DNA from: Candidatus Moraniibacteriota bacterium
GTDB taxonomy: Bacteria; Patescibacteriota; Minisyncoccia; Moranbacterales; UBA1568
Length of the DNA stretch: 9,533 nt
Assembly: GCA_023261685.1 (NCBI GenBank)
Contig: JAHFOM010000002.1
Coordinates: forward strand, 17,848-27,380
Reading direction: 5' to 3'
How positions within the stretch are numbered: the first letter of the stretch is position 1; the number at the start of each line of letters is the position of its first letter. Shown here piece by piece: positions 1 through 4,661 of the stretch. A program made the translations under genes and the position numbers. The notes beneath the pieces are model-generated. The model saw nothing but the letters and a program-made list of their open reading frames with translations. It had not been told where the DNA came from and searched no databases.

Positions 1-1
1 G

Positions 2-640
2 AGTGATGACAGGAGAAAATCCGCCCTGCTTCACTTTATGAGCAAGACAGTTGAGCGGTATAAATATAATCCGACCGTTTCGATGTGGCAGGTAGAGAAC
101 GAACCATTCCTTATCTTTTTCGGTGTGTGTCCTCCGTTCGACAGTGATTTTCTGGATCAGGAAATCGCGTTCGTCAAAGCTTTGGACAAGACACGCCCGA
201 TATTGTTGACGGACAGCGGGGAATTATCATGGTGGGTGAGTGCCGCCAAAAGGGGTGATGTGTTCGGTACGACGCTCTATCGACATATCTGGAGTCCCAC
301 CGTCGGAGGGTATCTCACGTATCCGATCGGACCGAATTTTTTCCGCGCCAAAGAACTGCTGGTGCGTACGTTGACCAAACAGGAGCATTTGATGGTTATC
401 GAGCTACAGGCGGAGCCGTGGGCGTCCGGCTGGATTGCGGATGTTCCTCTGACAGAACAGTCCCGCACGATGGATGCAATCAAGCTCCGCGAGAATGTGG
501 AGTATGCCCGTCGCGTCGGTTTTCCGGAAATGTACCTGTGGGGTGGGGAGTGGTGGTATTGGATGAAGACGAAGAAAGATTCCCCGGCTGTCTGGGAGAC
601 AGGGAAGGAAATTTTTCGTGGGAACGAAAAAAATTTCTAA
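2..640 (+). CDS. Clan-A (GH5-like) glycoside hydrolase, C-terminal part (5' truncated by window)
   Basis: The reading frame is open from base 2 with no start, so the gene begins outside the window; an ATG at 38 is internal. The visible part fits the C-terminal half of a TIM-barrel retaining glycosidase of the GH5/clan-A kind. WQVENEP (about bases 89-109) matches the strand-4 'NEP' motif carrying the acid/base glutamate. The later IELQAEPW is a good candidate for strand 7 with the nucleophile glutamate, and YLWGGEWWYW fits the aromatic strand 8. The likely role is hydrolysis or transglycosylation of a beta-linked glycan. Substrate and location cannot be told because the N-terminus, including any signal peptide, is missing. 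The last codons (EKNF-stop) already belong to the inverted repeat at 634-735, so the extreme C-terminus may have been reshaped by it. Family assignment is moderately sure; the exact GH number is not. Confidence 0.7.
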   Translation, partial: SDDRRKSALLHFMSKTVERYKYNPTVSMWQVENEPFLIFFGVCPPFDSDFLDQEIAFVKALDKTRPILLTDSGELSWWVSAAKRGDVFGTTLYRHIWSPTVGGYLTYPIGPNFFRAKELLVRTLTKQEHLMVIELQAEPWASGWIADVPLTEQSRTMDAIKLRENVEYARRVGFPEMYLWGGEWWYWMKTKKDSPAVWETGKEIFRGNEKNF

Positions 641-735
641 TTTCTAAACAATGTCTAAATTCTTCATTCGAGAATTTTTAAATTGCATGATTGGAAATTT
701 TTTAGAAATTGAAAATTGAAAATTTCTGAATTGAA
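634..735. repeat. Locus A: AT-rich inverted array of ~7-nt words between hydrolase and TrmH genes
   Basis: Left arm: TTTCTAA at 634-640 (its TAA is the hydrolase stop) and again at 641-647. A perfect 7-bp core stem follows (AAATTCT 657-663, loop, AGAATTT 671-677, then a T run). Right arm: AATTGAA at 707-713 and 714-720, and again at 729-735. Reading outward from the core, the arms remain similar as inverted copies over about 35 nt, reaching back into the hydrolase codons. The array fills the gap to within 2 nt of the next ATG. No promoter or SD is recognisable. The core could act as a weak terminator for the hydrolase. Confidence 0.7.
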
Positions 736-737
736 AT

Positions 738-1271
738 ATGCGAAAGAATGAAGTGGTGTTGATTATTCACAACGTGCGGAGCGCACATAATGTGGGTGCG
801 CTGTTCCGGACTGCCGATGGTGCTGGCGTGACAAAGATATTCTTGACTGGATATACGCCTCGCCCCCATTCGCCAGATAAACGTATTTCAGACAGGCGAT
901 ATCGATATATTTCTCTGACCAAAGCAGAAAAAGAGCTGGCAAAAACAGCACTTGGCGCCGAAAAGAGTATGGTATGGGCGCGAGCAGTTTCTTTGAAAAA
1001 AATTCTTGCTCTACTCCGCGAAGAAAAATATACCGTCGTAGGGCTCGAGCAGAGTAGCAAGAGTATGGATTATCGGAAGTATGTTCCCTCTTCGGGCGTC
1101 GCGCTCATCGTCGGCAATGAGGTGCGGGGGTTGGATACACGAGTGCTGAGAGAGTGCGATGCCACACTGGAAATCCCGATGCGCGGACAAAAGAATTCGC
1201 TGAACGTCGCAGTCGCGGCGGGTATTGCTCTCTATGAGATAGCGAGTACAATAGAGAATATAAGCGAGTGA
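738..1271 (+). CDS. TrmH/SpoU-family RNA 2'-O-methyltransferase
   Basis: This is a complete 177-residue SPOUT-class methyltransferase lacking the extra N-terminal substrate domain of larger relatives. The three SpoU motifs are all present. Motif 1 is NVGALFRTADGAG (residues 18-30) with the conserved Arg24. Motif 2 is VALIVGNEVRGLD (121-133). Motif 3 is IPMRGQKNSLNVAVAAGIAL (146-165), which forms the trefoil-knot SAM site. The family methylates ribose 2'-OH groups in tRNA or rRNA in the cytoplasm; the target nucleotide cannot be read from sequence. The start at 738 gives a normal N-terminus, but no SD precedes it, because the array at 634-735 runs almost to the ATG. The stop lies 4 nt before the next gene, so it heads a four-gene run. 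Confidence 0.9.
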   Translation: MRKNEVVLIIHNVRSAHNVGALFRTADGAGVTKIFLTGYTPRPHSPDKRISDRRYRYISLTKAEKELAKTALGAEKSMVWARAVSLKKILALLREEKYTVVGLEQSSKSMDYRKYVPSSGVALIVGNEVRGLDTRVLRECDATLEIPMRGQKNSLNVAVAAGIALYEIASTIENISE

Positions 1272-1275
1272 AAGA

Positions 1276-2016
1276 ATGATAGATGTGAAAAATATGAAAA
1301 AAAATAAATTGGCGGTGTTCGATATTGACGGGACGATTTTCAGAAAGAATCTTCATTTTGAGCTGATCAACGAATTGGCGTGGATGAAGATATTTCCGTC
1401 CGTAGCGCGTAATACATTGACAGAGGTGTATGCGAACTGGCTCAAGCACGAGGGGACGTATGAAGACTATCGCAAGGCGCTGGTGAGTCTGTATGCGACG
1501 CACATCAAGGGCTGTTCGTATGAAGATGTCATCAAAGCCAGCAAGATCGTCGTTCCATTTCATGCCAAGCGCACTTACATCTATGCCGAGAAATTGATGA
1601 AAAAGCTTCGGGCGGAGCACTATCATCTTATCGCGGTATCGGGTTCGCCTATCGAAGTGGTGGAGGAATATAATAATCATTATCTGAAATTTGACAAGGT
1701 GTTTGGGAGTGTTTATGCTCTTGATGAGGAAAGACGTTATACGGGAGAAGCTTTTTTTGAGCCTTCCAAAAATAAGGGCATCATAGTCCAGCAGTATAGA
1801 GACGAGCACAAGCTGACACTGGCTGATTCTTACGGCGTGGGCGATACGGAATCAGATATCACTTTTCTTAGGCTCGTGGAACATCCGATCGCTTTCAATC
1901 CGAACCAGAATCTCAAATCTGTCGCTGAAAAAGAGGGTTGGAAAATCGTGGTGGAAAAAAAGGATGTTGTGTATGAAATTTCAGACGGAGATCCCTGGAA
2001 GAAGCCAAAAATATGA
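1276..2016 (+). CDS. HAD-superfamily (subfamily IB, phosphoserine-phosphatase-like) hydrolase
   Basis: The 246-residue protein has all HAD motifs. Motif I is DIDGT at residues 16-20, with the nucleophile Asp16 and general acid Asp18. Motif II is VSGSP (121-125). The motif III lysine lies in SKNKG (164-168). Motif IV is GVGDTESD (187-194), with metal-binding acids. The helical cap between motifs I and II, including NLHFELINELAW, is typical of the IB group that includes SerB-like phosphatases. The natural substrate is not evident; a phosphomonoester is expected, and serine biosynthesis is not implied by the context. The ATG at 1276 sits 4 nt after the methyltransferase stop. A second ATG at 1294 would remove six residues and is an alternative start. 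The stop overlaps the next ORF as ATGA. Confidence 0.88.
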   Translation: MIDVKNMKKNKLAVFDIDGTIFRKNLHFELINELAWMKIFPSVARNTLTEVYANWLKHEGTYEDYRKALVSLYATHIKGCSYEDVIKASKIVVPFHAKRTYIYAEKLMKKLRAEHYHLIAVSGSPIEVVEEYNNHYLKFDKVFGSVYALDEERRYTGEAFFEPSKNKGIIVQQYRDEHKLTLADSYGVGDTESDITFLRLVEHPIAFNPNQNLKSVAEKEGWKIVVEKKDVVYEISDGDPWKKPKI

Positions 2017-2129
2017 ATATCAATGATTCCATCGACAAATTTCTCGGAAGAACGCTCTGGCTCTGGCTGCCGTTCTATGCTTTTTTTGATCTGATTAAGG
2101 CGCTCGGAGAGCGTAAGAACAAGCGATGA
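2013..2129 (+). CDS. 38-residue membrane-type small protein, overlapping both neighbours
   Basis: I do not recognise a family. The ORF begins at ATG 2013, sharing ATGA with the HAD stop (2014-2016). It ends at TGA 2127-2129, sharing ATGA with the vanZ-like start (2126). Both junctions are 4-nt overlaps typical of translational coupling. A purine-rich GGAAGAAG (1997-2004) precedes the start by about 8 nt. The peptide begins MNINDSIDKF and has a central aromatic/hydrophobic stretch, TLWLWLPFYAFFDLI (residues 14-28). It ends with the basic tail ERKNKR. That suggests a single membrane-inserted or interfacial helix with positive residues inside. Its place between a phosphatase and a VanZ-like membrane protein suggests a partner of one of them; this is inference only. 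Confidence 0.65.
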   Translation: MNINDSIDKFLGRTLWLWLPFYAFFDLIKALGERKNKR

Positions 2130-2548
2130 ATGCTATGAAGATACCTGTTGATTTTTTGTCGCTGTTTACTCGGGGCGCTTCTCTTCTTTTGTGGATGCTC
2201 GTCATCTTCTTTTTTTCTTCGCTACCCGGAAGCGAGTATGCATTCAATCCGACACTCTCCTATTACCTCGAACGCAAGGGCGCGCACGTGATAGAGTATG
2301 CGATACTGATGTTTCTGGCAGTGCGTTTCGCTGCCACTCTTTTTTCTCGTCTCTCATTCAAGTACATTCTGCTGTTGGCAGGTACTTTCTCGATACTCTA
2401 CGGCGTGTCTGACGAGTGGCATCAATCATTCGTTCCGTACCGCGGATCCAAAGCAAGCGATGTCGCGATAGACGGACTCGGCATACTGTTCTCGGCAAGC
2501 GTCCTCCTTTTTGTCTGGTATCTGCATCAGAAAAAAAAGATTCGATAG
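2126..2548 (+). CDS. VanZ-like family integral membrane protein
   Basis: The 140-residue protein has four likely membrane segments, at about residues 16-32, 53-71, 78-95 and 114-134, with a basic C-terminal HQKKKIR. Family signatures are KGAHVIEY (51-58), then YGVSDEWHQSF (92-102) with downstream R106, D112 and D116. This is the conserved Glu/Trp/His-Gln and Arg-Asp pattern of VanZ-like domains. VanZ itself gives low-level teicoplanin resistance, but most homologues are uncharacterised envelope proteins, so no resistance role is claimed. The start overlaps the 38-residue ORF by 4 nt; an alternative ATG lies at 2135. It is the last gene of the run and is followed 18 nt later by the hairpin at 2567-2599. 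Confidence 0.88.
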   Translation: MNAMKIPVDFLSLFTRGASLLLWMLVIFFFSSLPGSEYAFNPTLSYYLERKGAHVIEYAILMFLAVRFAATLFSRLSFKYILLLAGTFSILYGVSDEWHQSFVPYRGSKASDVAIDGLGILFSASVLLFVWYLHQKKKIR

Positions 2549-2566
2549 GTTTTTGGGTTAGACATC

Positions 2567-2599
2567 AAAAAATCCCGACCGCAGTGGCTGGGATTTTTT
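2567..2599. terminator. Bidirectional intrinsic terminator between converging vanZ-like gene and rplT
   Basis: AAAAAATCCC (2567-2576) and GGGATTTTTT (2590-2599) are perfect inverted copies around a 13-nt centre. The run of T follows the stem on the plus strand, and the run of A becomes a T run on the minus strand. The same hairpin can therefore end transcription from both sides. Confidence 0.88.
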
Positions 2600-2656
2600 G
2601 TGTGAAGTGGAGATGTTGCTTGGTGAAGCGATGTGGGCGAGGCTCAACAGTCGGAT

Positions 2657-3001
2657 TTATTTCACTGACTCGACAAATTTCTTGAAGACATCCGGATTTT
2701 CCACTGCCAGCTCTGAGAGTACTTTGCGATCAAGCTCGATACTCTTGGTTTTCTCCAAAGCGATGAATTCACGGTACATCATACCATGCAGACGCAGGGC
2801 GGTATTCAGGCGAGTGATCCAGAGCCGGCGGAAATCACGTTTTTTGGCGCGTCGGTCACGACGGGCATACGTGCCAGCCTTGATGAGCGCTTCCTTGGCT
2901 TTTGTGAAGAGATTCTTGCGTCCCCAGCGGAATCCTTTGGCGGCTTGTAAGACATTTTTATGGCGTTTCTTGGTCATCACGCCGCGCTTGACTCTGGTCA
3001 T
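2657..3001 (-). CDS. rplT: 50S ribosomal protein L20
   Basis: This is a 114-residue, very basic protein of standard L20 length. The start MTRVKRGVMTKKRHKNVL and the central KGFRWGRKNLFTKAKEAL and YARRDRRAKKRDFRRLWI blocks are the hallmark long basic helix that binds 23S rRNA during early 50S assembly. The C-terminal domain (KTKSIELDRKVLSELAVENP) is also present. In many bacteria L20 represses its own operon by binding an mRNA leader; no classical binding site is obvious here. The gene is last of infC-rpmI-rplT and ends at the bidirectional hairpin. No SD precedes the ATG: the array at 3009-3094 begins 8 nt upstream. Confidence 0.97.
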   Translation of the reverse strand: MTRVKRGVMTKKRHKNVLQAAKGFRWGRKNLFTKAKEALIKAGTYARRDRRAKKRDFRRLWITRLNTALRLHGMMYREFIALEKTKSIELDRKVLSELAVENPDVFKKFVESVK

Positions 3002-3008
3002 ATGTTTG

Positions 3009-3094
3009 AACTTATAACCTACAACTTATAACCTACAACATGAAAAAATCAGGAGTTGCGGAGCAAGTTATCGGTTATTGGTTATCGGTTGATT
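3009..3094. repeat. Locus B: inverted heptad array between rpmI and rplT
   Basis: Plus-strand left arm, in exact 7-nt register from 3009: AACTTAT, AACCTAC, AACTTAT, AACCTAC, AACATGA (ends 3043). Right arm, in exact register from 3067: GTTATCG, GTTATTG, GTTATCG, GTTGATT (ends 3094). The last heptad overlaps the rpmI stop (TTA at 3093-3095). The two arms are imperfect inverted copies: the AAC/GTT triplets pair and the four variable bases partly pair. The array fills the gap except for 7 nt before the rplT start. Confidence 0.85.
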
Positions 3095-3287
3095 ATGCGT
3101 GGATGGCTTTCTTGATATTTTTGGCGACCGCCGGGTAGACATCATTGTTCTTTCGTTTGGCTCGAGTCTGGCTGCCGGTATCACGGGAGTTGTGATGATT
3201 CTGTCCGGTAGCGCGCGTTTTCAGTTTGCCACTGCCCGTCACTTTGATTTTTTTGGTGATTGACTTCCTCGTTTTCATCTTGGGCAT
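3093..3287 (-). CDS. rpmI: 50S ribosomal protein L35
   Basis: The protein is 64 residues, the usual L35 length, starting MPKMKTRKSITKKIKVTGSG and containing the family pattern KTRATGQNHHNSR. It is a small basic protein of the large ribosomal subunit. The start at 3287 (MPKMKT) is chosen because it gives the standard L35 N-terminus. The frame is open upstream to an ATG at 3335, but those 16 extra codons only translate the heptad array at 3297-3399. No SD precedes 3287. The gene sits in the classical order infC-rpmI-rplT, with arrays on both sides. Confidence 0.95.
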   Translation of the reverse strand: MPKMKTRKSITKKIKVTGSGKLKTRATGQNHHNSRDTGSQTRAKRKNNDVYPAVAKNIKKAIHA

Positions 3288-3296
3288 ATTTGGACT

Positions 3297-3399
3297 AACT
3301 TGTAACCGACAACCTACAACCGAAAACTTTTTCAAGAAATTGAAAAATAATGCTTTTGTTGTGAGTTGTGAGTTGTTTGTTGTTGGTTAATTGTTTATT
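3297..3399. repeat. Locus C: inverted heptad array between infC and rpmI
   Basis: Left arm, in exact register from 3297: AACTTGT, AACCGAC, AACCTAC, AACCGAA, AACTTTT. Right arm, in exact register from 3358: GTTGTGA, GTTGTGA, GTTGTTT, GTTGTTG, GTTAATT, GTTTATT (ends 3399). The last word contains the infC stop (TTA 3395-3397). Between them is a perfect 8-bp hairpin, TTTTTCAA (3328-3335), GAAA loop, TTGAAAAA (3340-3347). Aligned as inverted copies, 3297-3327 and 3365-3395 agree at about 22 of 31 positions. The array ends 9 nt before the rpmI start. Confidence 0.87.
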
Positions 3400-3943
3400 C
3401 CGGAACGATAAGGGCATTAAACCCCGTAGGTCCGCGCTTCACTTCTTCCTCGAACTTGTGGGGGATGGTGATGCTTTTGAGGAATCCGGTGAGGTTGGCA
3501 CGCGCCTTGTCGTACATCGCCTTTTCCCGACCACGCAGGACGATTTCAATTCGCACCTTGCTTCCTTTGGTAAGGAATTTTTCCGCTTGGGTTTTTTTGA
3601 AGAGCAGATCGTGGGTATCAGTCCGGAAACCGATGCGGATACCTTTGGTGTCGACTTTTTTCTGTTTGGCTTTTTGTTGCTGTTCTTGCTTGGCTTGGCG
3701 ATACTGGAGTTTGCCGAAGTCAGTCACTTTGCAGACCGGAGGCTTGGCGAGTGGCGACACTTCTACGAGATCAGCTTCTTGTCCGCGTGCCAGCGCCAAA
3801 GCAGCGGCGATATCCATCGTACCGTGATTTACACCAGCGATATCGATGACCACGACTTCCGGCGCCAGAATCAATTCGTTCACGCGTGAACGAATCTTGA
3901 TTTGCGCTTTGGGCTTCGGGCGATTGTGACGTCTTCGTCTCAT
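3395..3943 (-). CDS. infC: Translation initiation factor IF-3
   Basis: The protein is 182 residues, typical for IF-3. The N-domain has RVNELILAPEVVVID and the strongly conserved ADLVEVSPLAKPPVCKVTDF (about residues 56-75). A lysine/glutamine-rich linker helix (YRQAKQEQQQKAKQKK) follows. The C-domain carries IRIGFRTDTHDLLFK and the RIEIVLRGRE block that binds the 30S platform. It binds 30S subunits and checks start-codon and initiator-tRNA selection. The start is a plain ATG, unlike the AUU start known in some enterobacteria. It adds a basic lead (MRRRRHNRPKPK) before the core. Immediately upstream, the 9-nt array supplies GAGAAG about 7 nt before the ATG, a possible weak SD. No promoter is visible between it and ssrA. 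Confidence 0.96.
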   Translation of the reverse strand: MRRRRHNRPKPKAQIKIRSRVNELILAPEVVVIDIAGVNHGTMDIAAALALARGQEADLVEVSPLAKPPVCKVTDFGKLQYRQAKQEQQQKAKQKKVDTKGIRIGFRTDTHDLLFKKTQAEKFLTKGSKVRIEIVLRGREKAMYDKARANLTGFLKSITIPHKFEEEVKRGPTGFNALIVPE

Positions 3944-3947
3944 TGGG

Positions 3948-4035
3948 TAGCTTCTCTAGCTTCGTTAGCTTCTCTAGCTTCGTTAGCCGGAGAAAGAAAT
4001 CTTTTCCTGAAAGCTAAGGAAGCTATGGAAGCTAA
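3948..4035. repeat. Locus D: inverted 9-nt array between ssrA and infC
   Basis: Plus-strand left arm in exact 9-nt register from 3948: TAGCTTCTC, TAGCTTCGT, TAGCTTCTC, TAGCTTCGT, then a partial TAGCCGGAG. Right arm in exact register from 4009: GAAAGCTAA, GGAAGCTAT, GGAAGCTAA. TAGCTTC and GAAGCTA are reverse complements, so the arms can pair, around a core containing GGAGAAAG/CTTTTCC. The left arm stops 4 nt before the infC ATG and the right arm starts about 15 nt from the tmRNA 3' end. Confidence 0.87.
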
Positions 4036-4050
4036 AAGCTGTTTTAAAAG

Positions 4051-4451
4051 TGGAGTTGATGGGAATTGCACCCATGTCCAGATATGTTTTTCCAAAATAG
4101 TCTACAAGCGTAGTCAGGCTTTGTGTAAATGTCAGAGGTAGAAAGCAGACAAAAAACTCTGACATTTTTTTCTTTCGCAATACGGCTGAGAAGAAGAAAG
4201 AAAAAGAAATTCTTCGGCCGTCCCGATTATATGGCACCAGAGTTTCCGTACCGGGAATGAGGATTCTGATGGCCCTCAGCTAAAAATTAAGCGAGAGCAG
4301 GAGCGAAAGACGGAGCAAATGCTTGCGCAAATGCGTTCTTTGCTTTGTTGATGAAGTTTGCATTTATCATCTGGCAGCGATATTTACGACCATACCACCA
4401 AGGTCGGCTTGCATATTTTGAAAGTACATCCTGTCGAGTCTAAACAACCCC
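4051..4451 (-). ncRNA. ssrA: Transfer-messenger RNA (tmRNA)
   Basis: The 5' end, read on the minus strand, is GGGGTTG followed by ...GACTCGACAGG, the conserved tmRNA start. The 3' end is a T-arm with GGGTGCAATTCCC, closing in CAACTCC plus discriminator A. GGGGTTG and CAACTCC pair as the 7-bp acceptor stem with one G-U. Helix P2 can form between CAGGATGTACTTTC and GAAAAACATATCTG. The tag frame is at 4361-4287. The genomic 3' end continues ACTT, so CCA is not encoded and must be added. The RNA rescues stalled ribosomes with SmpB, whose gene lies just upstream on the same strand, a common arrangement. Length about 401 nt. A pre-tmRNA leader with a GCAACAA/TTGTTGC hairpin (4457-4485) probably precedes the mature 5' end. 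Confidence 0.94.
4287..4361 (-). other. tmRNA tag-peptide reading frame
   Basis: Resuming at GCA (4361-4359) gives 24 residues, starting ANFINKAKNAF and ending FAPSFAPALA, then TAA (4289-4287) and a second in-frame-independent TAG shortly after. The bases before GCA (TAAAT) resemble the conserved resume context (TAGTC in E. coli). The tag is longer than the common 10-11 residues. It is rich in Ala, Phe and Pro and ends ALA instead of the usual LAA. Confidence 0.85.
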
Positions 4452-4517
4452 CAACCGCAACAACTTTGCTTGTACTGTTTGTTGCACTTGGTGACCGTCT
4501 AGGGTTGCTTCATCTTT

Positions 4518-4547
4518 TATATATTCTTTCTGTTGCGGAAGTTTCAA
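4518..4547 (-). promoter_or_regulatory. Candidate sigma70 promoter for ssrA
   Basis: On the minus strand TTGAAA (4547-4542) is followed by an 18-nt spacer and TATATA (4523-4518). A start near 4511 would give a precursor with about 60 nt of 5' leader, including the hairpin at 4457-4485, to be removed by RNase P. The -35 box lies partly in the CAAA-word arm of array E. Confidence 0.45.
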
Positions 4548-4661
4548 AGCCCAAATAACAAATACCAAACAATTTTCAATAACCGATTTCCCAAAAAATT
4601 GTTTGATGACTGTGTTTTGAGAGTTGTTTGGCTTTTGTGTTTTCGGCTTTGGGTTTTACGA
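4545..4661. repeat. Locus E: long inverted heptad array between smpB and ssrA
   Basis: Left arm in exact register from 4545: CAAAGCC, CAAATAA, CAAATAC, CAAACAA. Right arm in register at 4602, 4609 and 4616 (TTTGATG, ACTGTGT, TTTGAGA). After a 4-nt slip it continues from 4627: TTTGGCT, TTTGTGT, TTTCGGC, TTTGGGT, TTTACGA. The last word contains the smpB stop (TTA 4656-4658). Aligned as inverted copies, 4545-4588 and 4608-4651 match at about 30 of 44 positions, including complete CAAAGCC/GGCTTTG ends. This is the longest paired example in the window. Confidence 0.85.

Noticed and set aside
709..737. Promoter for the TrmH-like gene (TTGAAA...TGAAAT)
   Set aside because: The hexamers arise from the AATTGAA repeat words and the match is poor; no independent support.
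1105..1809. 234-codon minus-strand ORF opposite the TrmH and HAD genes
   Set aside because: The plus-strand genes carry complete catalytic motifs; the antisense frame has low-complexity, His/Arg-rich sequence typical of a shadow.
2014..2016. UGA recoding as glycine (Gracilibacteria/Absconditabacteria code)
   Set aside because: TGA stops coincide with expected protein ends and ATGA junctions, so it acts as a stop here.
2598..3017. 139-codon plus-strand ORF opposite rplT
   Set aside because: rplT is unambiguous on the minus strand; the ORF is antisense to it.
3288..3335. Longer L35 start at 3335
   Set aside because: The 16 extra codons only translate the heptad array; MPKMKT at 3287 is the standard L35 N-terminus.
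3009..4035. CRISPR array
   Set aside because: The units are only 7 or 9 nt and degenerate, with no unique spacers and no cas genes nearby.
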